Positions 1-8,575 of a stretch of 35,409 nucleotides of DNA are shown one piece after another (position 1 is the first letter of the stretch; each line of letters begins with the position of its first letter). The notes beneath the pieces were generated by a model. That model ran no database searches. It was not told the DNA's origin and saw only the letters and a program-made list of their open reading frames with translations. A program made the position numbers and the translations under genes. Source of the DNA: an uncultured Planctomycetota bacterium (GTDB taxonomy: Bacteria > Planctomycetota > Planctomycetia > Pirellulales > Thermoguttaceae); assembly GCA_900318195.1 (NCBI GenBank), contig ONJR01000011.1, positions 1 through 35,409 on the forward strand, in the 5' to 3' direction.

Positions 1-118
1 CGCTGTTCGTTAATAAATTCACACTAGCCGACGTTACGCCAGGAACGCCAAGCAAAGCCTTCTCGACGCGCGCGGAACACGCGGCGCACGTCATGCCATT
101 AACCTGTAGTTGAATCAT
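1..118 (-). CDS. HMA-domain protein, N-terminus only (copper P-type ATPase or copper chaperone)
   Basis: The gene starts at the ATG at 118 (reverse strand) and runs off the left edge, so only about 39 residues are seen. They begin [14 protein letters not shown] and continue with [14 protein letters not shown], the classic heavy-metal-associated fold with the GMTCxxC copper-binding loop (Cys11 and Cys14). A Shine-Dalgarno GGGGAG (124-129) precedes the start. Such domains bind Cu(I) and occur either alone (CopZ, about 68 residues) or at the N-terminus of CopA-type exporting ATPases in the inner membrane. The visible part cannot separate these. It is transcribed divergently from the esterase gene at 318. 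Confidence 0.85.
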   Translation of the reverse strand, partial: MIQLQVNGMTCAACSARVEKALLGVPGVTSASVNLLTNS

Positions 119-153
119 AAAATCTCCCCATGAACGAGCGACCAGCTCCTATA

Positions 154-162
154 ATTATACCA
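154..162 (-). promoter_or_regulatory. Extended -10 promoter of the HMA-domain gene
   Basis: On the reverse strand this reads TGGTATAAT, a perfect -10 hexamer with the TGn extension. It lies 36 bases before the ATG at 118. No good -35 is visible at 16-18 bases, as is usual for extended -10 promoters or for promoters that need an activator. Confidence 0.45.
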
Positions 163-209
163 GATTGCGTTAGTTCGTGTACAGTGAGGCAAGAAATTTT
201 CTCAATCCA

Positions 210-237
210 TTGAAAACGGATTGCAAATGACTATATT
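210..237 (+). promoter_or_regulatory. Sigma-70 type promoter of the first acetylesterase gene
   Basis: TTGAAA (210-215) and TATATT (232-237) are 16 bases apart, giving a predicted transcript start near 244 and a leader of about 74 bases before the ATG at 318. A short inverted repeat, CAATCC (203-208) and GGATTG (218-223), straddles the -35 and could be an operator. Confidence 0.55.
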
Positions 238-317
238 GGATAGAAATGTTTACTGGCGAGTTCGCGAGTAAAGCGTCGCGAATCGCCTTCACCACTTCTA
301 CTGAAAGGTTAAAGACA

Positions 318-1796
318 ATGAAAAAAGCTCTGTTTACGCTACTCGCGACGGTAACCGCTTTTGCGACCTTCGCAGTGGCGGCGCGCGCCGACGTATCCGT
401 GCCGAAATGTTTCACCGACAACGGCGTCTTCCAGCGCGACAAACCGATCTGCGTCTGGGGCTGGGCCGATCCCAACGAAGAAGTTACCGTCTCATTTGCT
501 GGCAACACCGCGAAGACGACCGCGTGCGAGCAAGGCGCGTGGAAAGTTGAACTACCGGCGCTACCTACCTCATTCGAGGGAAGAGAACTCGTTATCTCAG
601 GAAAAAACGAGCTCAAATTCGCTAATATCCTCGTTGGCGAAGTCTGGATTTGTAGTGGACAATCGAATATGGAAATGCCGCTCAATTCCTGGGGACAAAA
701 GAAACGTGGAACTGAAGAACCGCGTTTGGCGTGCACGCAAGAAGAGCTCAACGGCGATTACAGCTTCATTCGGTTTAATCGTCCGCAGCACGTCGTTAAG
801 GACGAGCCGCAAAAAGATTTCGCTACCAAGGGGTGGCTCGTATGTAAGGACGGAGTACAAAAAGACTGCACCGCCGCAGGGTTCCATTTCGCCGTTAGAC
901 TTAACAAAGAGCTCAACGTGCCGGTAGGACTCATTGATTCCAACTGGGGCGGCTCCAATATTAACAGTTGGATTCCCGACGCGGGCTGGAACCAGGTTCC
1001 TGAAACTGTCGAAGTCGGTAAGCAACTCATAGCTAAACGTCCGGAAGAAAAAGATTTCGCTAAGGCGGGAGGAATGTACAACGCGATGCTCGCGCCGTGG
1101 ATCAATTACAACTTCCGCGGAGCTCTATGGTATCAAGGATGTTCCAACGCTGGCGAACGCGAATTCTACTACTACAAGCAAAAGGCAATGATTCGTGAAT
1201 GGCGCAAGGTCTTCAAAAATGGCGACTTCCCATTCTACTGGGTGCAACTCGCGCCTTTCACGGCGATCAAAGAAGATCCGAACGAAACCGCTGACTGGCC
1301 TTATCTGCGCAACGGTCAAACGATGTGCATGGAAGTTGCCAATACGGGTCAAGCGGTTATTATCGACGCTGGAGAAACGGACGACATTCACCCGACGAAT
1401 AAGTTCATCGTTGGTAATCGTCTCGCTCTTTGGGCGCTCGCGCAAGTCTTTAATAAGGACGTTGAATGTTGCTCGCCTATGGTAAAAGACGTCGAGTTTG
1501 CCGACGGTAAAGCAACTGTTACTTTTGAACACGTCGGGTCGGGACTCGTTGCTGGAAAGCTCAACGAGCGCGAGTTCGTCAAAACGGACGAACCTCTGAA
1601 GACCTTTGCGATCGCGGGCTCCGATGGAAAATTCGTCTGGGCGAAAGCGGAAATTGTCGCGCCTAATAAGGTCGTCGTCTCTGCTGACGTCGACGAGCCG
1701 ACCGCCGTTCGATATGCGTTCCAGATGTATCCCGACGGTTGCAATCTCTATAGCGCCGAGGGACTGCCCGCGACCCCATTCGAATGCAAAAAGTAA
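318..1796 (+). CDS. Secreted sialate O-acetylesterase-like SGNH hydrolase
   Basis: The 492-residue product would remove O-acetyl groups from sialic acid or other glycans outside the cytoplasm. I chose the ATG at 318 because it follows a GAAAGG ribosome site and begins a clean signal peptide (MKKALFTLLATVTAF, cleavage near ARA-D). The nucleophile block GQSNM has Ser116. The Asp-x-x-His block reads DDIHPTNK with His358. The third block, usually WYQGESN in this family, reads WYQGCSN, with Cys275 where Glu is expected. The fold is the SASA family, as for the paralogue at 26943. It is a single gene with its own promoter, convergent with cysA. Substrate is inferred; xylan or other acetylated glycans are possible. 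Confidence 0.88.
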   Translation: MKKALFTLLATVTAFATFAVAARADVSVPKCFTDNGVFQRDKPICVWGWADPNEEVTVSFAGNTAKTTACEQGAWKVELPALPTSFEGRELVISGKNELKFANILVGEVWICSGQSNMEMPLNSWGQKKRGTEEPRLACTQEELNGDYSFIRFNRPQHVVKDEPQKDFATKGWLVCKDGVQKDCTAAGFHFAVRLNKELNVPVGLIDSNWGGSNINSWIPDAGWNQVPETVEVGKQLIAKRPEEKDFAKAGGMYNAMLAPWINYNFRGALWYQGCSNAGEREFYYYKQKAMIREWRKVFKNGDFPFYWVQLAPFTAIKEDPNETADWPYLRNGQTMCMEVANTGQAVIIDAGETDDIHPTNKFIVGNRLALWALAQVFNKDVECCSPMVKDVEFADGKATVTFEHVGSGLVAGKLNEREFVKTDEPLKTFAIAGSDGKFVWAKAEIVAPNKVVVSADVDEPTAVRYAFQMYPDGCNLYSAEGLPATPFECKK

Positions 1797-1843
1797 CAAA
1801 CGAGTCAAGTCATAACGCGACTCGCGCTAAATAAAAGAAGAGA

Positions 1844-1881
1844 CCGCGCGCGCAGAGTATTGCGCGCGCGGCTTATTTTTT
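1844..1881. terminator. Intrinsic terminator between convergent genes
   Basis: A perfect 11-bp stem (1844-1854 with 1861-1871) closes a 6-base loop, and a T-rich tail follows at 1873-1881 on the + strand. It terminates the esterase transcript; an imperfect T-rich tail on the other strand suggests it may also serve cysA, which ends at 1903. Confidence 0.85.
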
Positions 1882-1902
1882 GTGTGAATTCTGCGTCGAC
1901 AA

Positions 1903-3039
1903 TTAGAAAGACGCAACCTGATTATGCTCGGGCTCGTCGACTTCGTCGGTAAAAACTCGAAGATTCCGAGGCGTCATGAAGAATTTGCCGCCGGTTTCAA
2001 GCCGGAGCGCCGCTCGCTCTTGATGCGACGTTTCCGCTATGAGCGTCTCGCCCGCTTCCGTTACCATTTCGACGTGTACGACGTTGCCCGCCGAGCGAAT
2101 GCGCACTACCGTTGCAGGAAACGAGAGGCGTCCTTTCTGCGGCGTTGTCGAAATCTCAAAATCATGGGGACGAATAAAGATAGTGGCTGGATTAGACGCG
2201 TCCGCACGATAACCGCGCACGACGCGACCGCCGTTAATCTCTTCCTCCGAAGCTTGACCTTCATAGGAACCAATCCACACGCGCCCACGCTCCATGCGTC
2301 CGCGAAACTGATTCACCTGCCCCAAGAAGTTCATGACAAAAGGCGTTTTCGGCGCGTGAAAGACCTCGTCCGGCGCGCCAACTTGCTCGATGCGACCGGC
2401 GTTCATTACGGCAACGCGATCCGCCAGTTCGAGCGCCTCGTCTTGATCGTGCGTTACAAAAACGCTGGTGAGATGGATTTCATCGTGCAAACGTCTGAGC
2501 CACGCGCGCAATTCGACGCGAACTTTTGCGTCCAACGCGCCGAACGGTTCGTCCAAGAGCAACGCCTGCGGCTCAACTGCGAGCGCGCGCGCCAAAGCGA
2601 CTCGCTGACGCTGACCGCCTGATAGCTGCGAAGGGTAACGATCGGCATAGTTGTCCAATTGGATCATATGCAGTAGCGCTTTAACCTTTTCACGGATTGC
2701 TGATTTCGATGGGCGTTCTCGACGCGGCTTAACCGTTAAACCAAACGCTATATTGTCAAATACCGTCATATGTCGGAAAAGCGCGTAGTGTTGGAACACA
2801 AAGCCGACGCCGCGTTCGTTCACTTTCTGTTTATCGACGCGCACGCCGCGAAAATATACCGGCCCGCTACCAGGATCAGGCGTCTCAAGACCGGCTATAA
2901 TTCGCAAGAGCGTAGTCTTACCGGAACCGGACGGTCCAAGCAATGCGACCAACTCGCCTGCCTCGATTCGCAAATTGACATGATCGAGCGCTTTGAAGCC
3001 GCCAAAAGACTTCGTGATATTTCTAACTTCTATACCCAT
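1903..3039 (-). CDS. cysA: Sulfate/thiosulfate ABC transporter ATP-binding protein CysA
   Basis: This 378-residue ATPase powers sulfate or thiosulfate import at the cytoplasmic face. Walker A is GPSGSGKT (35-42), the Q-loop segment [15 protein letters not shown] (82-96) is highly characteristic of CysA, the signature is LSGGQ (139-143), Walker B ends LLDEP (161-165) and the switch His is His197. A C-terminal TOBE-like region follows, as in other CysA proteins. It lies 63 bases downstream of cysW on the same strand, so the two are almost certainly co-transcribed. The specificity for sulfate rests on the Q-loop sequence and the CysW partner; molybdate transporters would be the nearest alternative. 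Confidence 0.92.
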   Translation of the reverse strand: MGIEVRNITKSFGGFKALDHVNLRIEAGELVALLGPSGSGKTTLLRIIAGLETPDPGSGPVYFRGVRVDKQKVNERGVGFVFQHYALFRHMTVFDNIAFGLTVKPRRERPSKSAIREKVKALLHMIQLDNYADRYPSQLSGGQRQRVALARALAVEPQALLLDEPFGALDAKVRVELRAWLRRLHDEIHLTSVFVTHDQDEALELADRVAVMNAGRIEQVGAPDEVFHAPKTPFVMNFLGQVNQFRGRMERGRVWIGSYEGQASEEEINGGRVVRGYRADASNPATIFIRPHDFEISTTPQKGRLSFPATVVRIRSAGNVVHVEMVTEAGETLIAETSHQERAALRLETGGKFFMTPRNLRVFTDEVDEPEHNQVASF

Positions 3040-3102
3040 GACGCTTACCTAGTTCAACCCTGAACGAGTCTATGATGATTCTGCGAGAATGACGCGCTCG
3101 CT

Positions 3103-4014
3103 TTATTGTACGTCCGCTTCCTCGGACGTCCTAATTTTAATCTCTAAAATGGTTTTGACAATGAGCGTGATGATTGCAACCGTCGCAAGGAGCGTCGCGA
3201 CGGCAAAGGGCGCAGAGCCGCTGCCATAACTCTGATACAGCGCGTTAATGTGCAACGGCAAAGTGTTCGTCTTGACGCTGTTGCGCGCCACCACAACAGC
3301 TGCGCCAAACTCGCCCATTGCGCGCGCGTTGCACAAAATGACGCCGTAAAGCAACGCCCATTTTACATTCGGCAATGTGACGCGCCAGAAGATTTGCCAA
3401 CCGTTAGCGCCTAGCACGCGCGCCGCCTGCTCTTCTTCAGAGCCTTGAGCTTCCATAACCGGGATGAGTTCGCGAACGACGAAAGGAAAGGTTACGAAGA
3501 CTGTTACGATTACGATCGCTGGCGTCGCAAATAATATCCGAATATTGTGTTCGAAGAGCCAACGTCCTAACGCCGACGACGCGCCGAACAAAAAGACGAA
3601 AAGCAGACCGACAATAATCGGTGAAATTGCGAACGGAATATCAATCAGCGAGATGAGAACGCCCTTGCCCCAGAATTGAAACTTACCAATGCACCACGAC
3701 GCTGTAAGACCGAAAATTACGTTCAACGGGACGGCTATTGACGTCGCTATGAGCGTTATTTTCATGGCGTTCAACGTCTCTTTAGACGACAACGCACGAG
3801 TAAACGCCGCAAGTCCGTCGGCAAACGCTTCATAGAAAACGCAAGCGAGCGGAAAAAGCAAAAAGAGCGTCATGAAGACGAAGGACGTCGCAACAAGGAA
3901 CCACTTCACAAAGGACGATTCCGTCGTAGCGCGACGTACTGCGCGATAGTGCGCCTTATAATCGAAAAGATCGCTCTCCGCCTGACCGACCGGAGTTAAT
4001 TTCTCACGTTCCAT
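3103..4014 (-). CDS. cysW: Sulfate ABC transporter permease CysW
   Basis: This 303-residue inner-membrane permease has about six hydrophobic segments. The cytoplasmic coupling loop is EQAARVLGANGWQIFWRVTLP (the EAA motif region), and the stretch ARAMGEFGAAVVVA is typical of CysW/CysT permeases. An AGGA ribosome site lies 5 bases before the start. In the known system CysW pairs with CysT to form the channel, with a periplasmic sulfate-binding protein. Neither cysT nor a binding protein is next to it: the gene immediately upstream codes for an unrelated BON-like protein. The N-terminal cytoplasmic extension of about 38 residues is unremarkable for CysW. Confidence 0.92.
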   Translation of the reverse strand: MEREKLTPVGQAESDLFDYKAHYRAVRRATTESSFVKWFLVATSFVFMTLFLLFPLACVFYEAFADGLAAFTRALSSKETLNAMKITLIATSIAVPLNVIFGLTASWCIGKFQFWGKGVLISLIDIPFAISPIIVGLLFVFLFGASSALGRWLFEHNIRILFATPAIVIVTVFVTFPFVVRELIPVMEAQGSEEEQAARVLGANGWQIFWRVTLPNVKWALLYGVILCNARAMGEFGAAVVVARNSVKTNTLPLHINALYQSYGSGSAPFAVATLLATVAIITLIVKTILEIKIRTSEEADVQ

Positions 4015-4134
4015 CTTGTCCTGTTTGAATTACATAAAAAAACGACGTACGAAAAAACGCAACGCGCGCAACCGACGGAAATCGTTGGTTGTTGGCGGCG
4101 TGCGGCGCCCGTTTATCTCGAAGTATTTCTCGTA

Positions 4135-5337
4135 CTATTGTTGCGGCGTGGGAGGTGAACTCGGTTGCACTGTGGGCGCCGTTGCTGGAGAACCGTCCTC
4201 TTCGCGAACATACGTCGTCATATTATTCACGCGTGTAACGCGAGGATCCGCAAGTAGGATATTGCCGGCCGCTACTCGTGCGGAGGGAGTCGGAACAACG
4301 CCGCGAATCGTGGCGATTCCGCCTTGAAAATCGACTTGAATCGGAGAAAGAGGATTCACGTCGGGACTACGCAAAAGTTGCAGTTCAAAGTACTCTTCGA
4401 GGAGCGCTTTGGTTTCGGCTGGCGTCATTACGCGCGTGGGAGGCAACGCAGTCGCTCCGACCTCGCCGAGCGTTCCAATCGCTCCGGCAACCGGAGCGGC
4501 GACATTCGAGGAAAGGTTGCCGAACGCTTCATCATAACCAGCGTAGTCGTTCTGACCGTAGTCGAGCGAAGCGTCATAGGCGCTGAAGGGATCGTATGCG
4601 TCGGGATTACTCATAAACGATTCGCTCGTTTGCTGCGCCCGTCCGCGCATCCAGATTTGTTGCGGCGCGGCAGGGCTAATCTCGCCGGTAGACGGCGAAT
4701 CGACCTGTGGCGCAGCTGACCGTGAGAGACCGTTAAGAGCCGACTGGAACGCGTTCCATTGCGCGAGCGTTTCCGCGTCTAATTGAGCGCGCGCTTGGGC
4801 CGCCGCGAGCTCTTCACGCGTCATACCGTAGCGTGGGGCGCGACCAACGCCGCTTTTCGGAAGACGCGCGGGGGGGGAGGCGACAACTAGACGAGGTTTA
4901 TCCGCCGCCCCGCCCGCGTCGGATCCGCGCGCTAAGCCTTCGCGGTCGAGACGCCGGAATTCTGTGTACGCGCGTAGAGCGTCGTAATTCATGCGACTCT
5001 GAAATCTGCGGTCGCCGCCCTGAAAACGCGAGCCGGCGCGGGCGGGATCGAGACCGACTATATTGCCAGCGCTGCCGTAACGCGCGCTATTTGTAAAGCG
5101 CGACCCTACGCCTGGCGTTGGCGCAAACGCGCCGTTGTAACGGTATTCGCCGATTCGACCTCCCGGCGTTCTCATCTCCATGAGAGACGATGCGCTCGGT
5201 TCCTCCGAACTCTGCGGCTCGGTTCCGCGAGCGCTTAGCACGATCCCATTTTCGGCGAGCGTAAAGAACGCCAAGAGAACTGAAAGTCCCATTAGCGCCC
5301 GTAGCGTCTCTCGTTTCATACTTACTAGTCTCGTCAT
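4135..5337 (-). CDS. Secreted protein with C-terminal BON-like domain
   Basis: The 400-residue product has an N-terminal signal or anchor segment (LRALMGLSVLLAFFTLAENG), then a long low-complexity region rich in Ala, Ser, Gly, Arg, Tyr and Pro. A compact domain follows at about 310-380, with the pattern LLEEYFELQLL, IQVDFQGGIATIRGVV, then AAGNILLADPRVTRVNN. That helix, strand-turn-strand, helix and final strand resembles BON domains, which bind membranes or sit in secretin-type assemblies. It ends in a Pro/Gln-rich tail. The start at 5337 has AGGAG nine bases upstream; a second Met six codons in is possible. It is encoded 120 bases upstream of cysW on the same strand. Function is unknown; the BON assignment is by pattern only. 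Confidence 0.55.
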   Translation of the reverse strand: MTRLVSMKRETLRALMGLSVLLAFFTLAENGIVLSARGTEPQSSEEPSASSLMEMRTPGGRIGEYRYNGAFAPTPGVGSRFTNSARYGSAGNIVGLDPARAGSRFQGGDRRFQSRMNYDALRAYTEFRRLDREGLARGSDAGGAADKPRLVVASPPARLPKSGVGRAPRYGMTREELAAAQARAQLDAETLAQWNAFQSALNGLSRSAAPQVDSPSTGEISPAAPQQIWMRGRAQQTSESFMSNPDAYDPFSAYDASLDYGQNDYAGYDEAFGNLSSNVAAPVAGAIGTLGEVGATALPPTRVMTPAETKALLEEYFELQLLRSPDVNPLSPIQVDFQGGIATIRGVVPTPSARVAAGNILLADPRVTRVNNMTTYVREEDGSPATAPTVQPSSPPTPQQ

Positions 5338-5518
5338 TCACATGAACTCCTCTGACTCGAAACGCACACAAACGCGTTTCTCAATAATCATACCATTCGT
5401 CATTATCGACAAAACAATCTCAATCCTTCAGTTTTCCGCGAAAAACCTGTTAAATCACGCGCGTGGGAGAATAGAAGGAGCAACGAAGGCAATTTTGAAT
5501 AAATTTTCTTTTCACGAC

Positions 5519-5546
5519 TTGAGTTTTTGGATAAAACGGATACAAT
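5519..5546 (+). promoter_or_regulatory. tRNA gene promoter
   Basis: TTGAGT (5519-5524) and TACAAT (5541-5546) are separated by 16 bases. The predicted start is only a few bases before the tRNA 5' end at 5557, as is normal for a stand-alone tRNA gene. Confidence 0.65.
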
Positions 5547-5556
5547 GGTGGCAGTT

Positions 5557-5629
<73 letters not shown>

Positions 5630-5637
5630 TTAAGCGA

Positions 5638-5669
5638 GCCTCGAGCGAATTTTCGTTCGAGGCTTTTTT
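5638..5669 (+). terminator. Intrinsic terminator of the tRNA gene
   Basis: An 11-bp stem with one G-T pair (5638-5648 with 5653-5663), a 4-base loop and six Ts (5664-5669) directly follow the tRNA. It also lies just past the 3' end of the M16 gene on the other strand. Confidence 0.9.
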
Positions 5670-5677
5670 GTTGAACT

Positions 5678-6928
5678 CTATTGTAATCGTTCTGGGTCGA
5701 TTTCAAGCGGCGCTTGACCGCACGTTGCTAGTTTGAAACGTCGCTTACCGCGCTCCGCGAAGTACTCTTGAATTTTTTCACACGTCATGCCGTTGCAAAT
5801 AGCAAGGGATTCTTCAAGCGTTCTGATCTTCTTGTACCGTTTCCAATTCCCAATCATCGAGCGCACGCGTGCGCGCGCTGACTCACGTTGCATGACAATA
5901 TGGCTCTTCATTTTGATCTTATAGCGATACAATTCGCTCTCGCTGATAGGTTCCGTCGACAGGCGATCTAACTCACGAATAATAACGTCGAGCGCTTCCT
6001 GAGCGCGATTCGTCCGGGTCGCGCAACCACAAGCAAACGCGCCAAAATGACCGCGCGACACGTCGGAGGCGGAAACGGAATAACATAAGCCGCGCTTTTC
6101 ACGAACCTCGGTAAAAAGACGAGAACTCATACCGTCCCCGAGAATGAGGAGACCGGCTTCGGCTATTCGATACTCCGGACTAGATGGAACGCCGTCCCGG
6201 TAGCCCAAGCGGATCTGCGTTTGGGCGGAATCTTGCTCCAGATGCACGCTCGATTTCTCTGATTCGACCGCGCTTGGCGGCGTCGAAGGACGGGAACCCC
6301 AGTCGGCAAAAAGCTCACCGACTTTATCCTTAACGCGATCCCAATCGAGTCGACCGGCAACTGCTATTACGGCGGAATCAGAAGAATAATGATCTGCGTG
6401 GAACCGACGAACGTCCTCAATTGAGAGGTTTAAAATGTCGTCATGAACTCCGAGCGGAGTGCGCCCCCAAGGATCGGGGAATAGTATCGAGGCGAGCGCC
6501 TGCGCCGTGCGATAGCTCGGATGATCGAGACGCGACGCGAGCGCCTGGAGTTGTGTCATACGGCATTCGTCGAAAAGCTGTTCGTCGAAACGTGGACGGA
6601 GAATCTGAAGCGCTAATAGCTCAAGAGATCGCGACCAGAAGTCTACGAGACCATGCGCAGAAAAAGACGACGTCTTGCGACCTGCGCTCTCGGATAATTC
6701 GATTCCGATATTTTCTTGCTCCGCTAAAAACGCGCGATTATCATACTCGCCCGCTCCGCGATTCGTCATTTCACACGTTAGGGAAGCGAGACCAAATTCG
6801 CCGGGCAAATCAAAAACAGATCCGCCGTTGAGGCACAGACGAACGGCAAACGCCTCTGTCCAGTCCATTTTTTCAAATAGTAAAACCAGACCGTTGTCAT
6901 AGCGATGAATTCGATTGAACGACTCCAT
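5678..6928 (-). CDS. M16 (insulinase/pitrilysin) family protein without the zinc motif
   Basis: The 416-residue protein has the two-lobe layout of short bacterial M16 proteins. Where active members carry GLAHxxEHM, this one reads GLASLTCEM (residues 46-54), so both zinc histidines and the catalytic glutamate are absent. The C-terminal substrate-binding pair is kept in REKRGLCYSV. In M16 proteases that work as heterodimers, one subunit has the zinc site and the other only this R/Y pair; this protein matches the second kind. No catalytic partner is in the window. AGGAG stands 5 bases before the start. The GNAT gene lies 90 bases upstream on the same strand and may share its transcript. No signal peptide is seen, so it is probably cytoplasmic. 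Confidence 0.82.
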   Translation of the reverse strand: MESFNRIHRYDNGLVLLFEKMDWTEAFAVRLCLNGGSVFDLPGEFGLASLTCEMTNRGAGEYDNRAFLAEQENIGIELSESAGRKTSSFSAHGLVDFWSRSLELLALQILRPRFDEQLFDECRMTQLQALASRLDHPSYRTAQALASILFPDPWGRTPLGVHDDILNLSIEDVRRFHADHYSSDSAVIAVAGRLDWDRVKDKVGELFADWGSRPSTPPSAVESEKSSVHLEQDSAQTQIRLGYRDGVPSSPEYRIAEAGLLILGDGMSSRLFTEVREKRGLCYSVSASDVSRGHFGAFACGCATRTNRAQEALDVIIRELDRLSTEPISESELYRYKIKMKSHIVMQRESARARVRSMIGNWKRYKKIRTLEESLAICNGMTCEKIQEYFAERGKRRFKLATCGQAPLEIDPERLQ

Positions 6929-7018
6929 GCGTTCTCCTATTATATTAATATAAGGCGTCAGAGACGCGATAATCGTTGCACAATAAAAGTTGCGGTAAGG
7001 ACGACAACGGCAAGCGCG

Positions 7019-7645
7019 TTAAGGAACGCGTTCCACAAACTCTTCGGGAACGTCGTCGACCCGATAATTATCACTCTGGGCGTCGTCGACAAAGGACTCC
7101 GTAAAGGAAATGCCAACCTCGCGGAAGCCAATTCCAAGGTATAAACGAAGCGCGCCGAAGTTTAACGCCGTTACGTCCAAATCAACTCGCTTAAAGCGGC
7201 TACGCTGGAACGCCAATAGCGCGCCAATAAGCAAGGCGCGACCATAGCCGCGACGGCGCGAACCGGGTAAGACGGATATGTTCTGGATCTCGCCGACGCG
7301 ACGATCTGTTTTGGTCGTATGAACCGCGCCATAAAATCGCGTTGGAACCCCTGACTCGTCGACCGAAGCACGGCTACCGAGAAGGAGCCAGCCAGGCTTA
7401 AACCAACGTTGAGAGTACGCCGTCGCTTCGACTAAGCCTTTACAAGCTTCGTATTGACGAAACGTTGGAAAAAACCTACCGTCTAGATCGTTGCAAAAAG
7501 CGGCGTGCAAAACGCGTGCGTGCACGTCAAGCAACGAGTCGCGCCATGACGCCAACGTAATGTCTGCGGGAAGGTCGCGTTCGCTCGCTTGGAACTCGGA
7601 CAGAGCAAGCGACATTCTAACGCGTTTCACATAACGAATACGCAT
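7019..7645 (-). CDS. GNAT-family N-acetyltransferase
   Basis: The protein (208 residues from the ATG at 7645) has the acetyl-CoA-binding signature IQNISVLPGSRRRGYGRALL, with the Q/RxxGxG/A loop as RRRGYG. Strand and helix follow: VDLDVTALNFGALRLYLGIGFREVG, where NxxA/ALRLY is the usual end of the fold. The substrate is unknown. An alternative ATG at 7681 would add 12 residues, but the start at 7645 gives MRIRYVKRVRM, a typical opening for planctomycete relatives as I recall them. Ribosome sites at both are weak. It has its own promoter at 7705-7732 and probably leads a two-gene unit with the M16-like gene. Confidence 0.8.
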   Translation of the reverse strand: MRIRYVKRVRMSLALSEFQASERDLPADITLASWRDSLLDVHARVLHAAFCNDLDGRFFPTFRQYEACKGLVEATAYSQRWFKPGWLLLGSRASVDESGVPTRFYGAVHTTKTDRRVGEIQNISVLPGSRRRGYGRALLIGALLAFQRSRFKRVDLDVTALNFGALRLYLGIGFREVGISFTESFVDDAQSDNYRVDDVPEEFVERVP

Positions 7646-7704
7646 GGTGTGGTTCTCTAATAACAGTCGTGAGTGATTCATTTGCGCAAACCGCGCGGAC
7701 TGAT

Positions 7705-7732
7705 ATTGTACCTAAAACTCGACAAAAATCAA
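7705..7732 (-). promoter_or_regulatory. Promoter of the GNAT gene
   Basis: On the reverse strand TTGATT (7732-7727) and TACAAT (7710-7705) are 16 bases apart. The transcript would start near 7698, about 50 bases before the preferred start codon. Confidence 0.55.
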
Positions 7733-7892
7733 TGACGTGCGAAAAGACAGCGAAAGATCAAGCGGTTGGAGTGAGAAACGGGAAATTTTAAAAAGAGTTC
7801 ATTCGCGCGCAACACACAAAAGAACTCGGCAACTTTAGGGCAGTTTCACGGAAAAAGGTGAACGGCAAACCTATAGGAAAAGAGATTACGTC

Positions 7893-8528
7893 ATGACGTT
7901 TGGTTCATCACTTGCGAACGAAAACGACGATCGCGAGCTTGACGACGCGCAATGCGCGAACTTAGCGCGACCGTCGCCGCCTCTAAAGGAGGACGGACGC
8001 GTCGACTGGGGAAAGGCGCTTCTGGAAAACGAAAGCTGGATGCGCGCCGTTATTGCACAACGCGTAGGCGAACAGAGCGCCGTCGACGAAGTCTTTCAAG
8101 AGATCGCGCTCGCCGTGACGAAAGAATCTGCGCCGTTGCGCGATCCATCGAAGCTCAACGCGTGGCTATATCGACTTGTCGTATTGCAATCCGCATTGTA
8201 TCGGCGAAAGGCGGGTCGAAAGAGGAGACTCGTTAAACGGTACGAGGAGCAAGTCTTTCAAGTCGACTCCACTCGACAGGAACCGATCGATTGGTTGCTT
8301 GACGCTGAACGTCAACAGCTAGTGCGAGACGCGCTCGCAAGATTGCCAGACGACGAACGCGAGATACTGCTAATGAAATATTCCGACGATAAAAGCTATC
8401 GTGAAATCGCAGATGAATTGGGCGCGACGGAAGGCGCGGTTCAGTCGAAACTTCATCGCGCGCGGAAGCGGATGCGACAAATTCTCGCTACGACTGCCTG
8501 CGATGAATTTGAAGTCGAGCGCGATTGA
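7893..8528 (+). CDS. ECF-family RNA polymerase sigma factor
   Basis: The 211-residue protein has a region-2 domain (about residues 45-115) with VDEVFQEIALAV, DPSKLNAWLYRL and ALYRRKAGRKRR, and a region-4 helix-turn-helix (about 148-200) reading LPDDEREILLMKY, then SYREIADELGATEGAVQSKL and HRARKRMR. It lacks regions 1 and 3, as ECF sigmas do. The first 40 residues form a polar extension. The following gene codes for a membrane protein of anti-sigma layout, so the pair should form a signalling switch to the cell envelope. A GAACTC/TTTCA pair upstream (about 7822-7848) resembles a sigma-E-type promoter and may mark autoregulation, though weakly. Confidence 0.93.
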   Translation: MTFGSSLANENDDRELDDAQCANLARPSPPLKEDGRVDWGKALLENESWMRAVIAQRVGEQSAVDEVFQEIALAVTKESAPLRDPSKLNAWLYRLVVLQSALYRRKAGRKRRLVKRYEEQVFQVDSTRQEPIDWLLDAERQQLVRDALARLPDDEREILLMKYSDDKSYREIADELGATEGAVQSKLHRARKRMRQILATTACDEFEVERD

Positions 8529-8575
8529 AATCGGGAAAGAATAAGCGTGCTAAATTTAAAGTTTCAGGCGTTGAT

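Noticed and set aside
246..317. Earlier in-frame ATG for the first esterase
   Set aside because: It would put 24 residues before a clean signal peptide, and its codon lies almost at the predicted transcript start; the ATG at 318 has a ribosome site.
4040..4100. Terminator between the BON-like gene and cysW
   Set aside because: A weak 8-pair hairpin with a mismatch is followed by Ts only after several bases; not good enough to call.
8525..8575. TTG start of the anti-sigma gene overlapping the sigma stop codon
   Set aside because: Possible for coupling, but the ATG at 8576 has a better ribosome site and the added 17 residues have no family support; noted as open.
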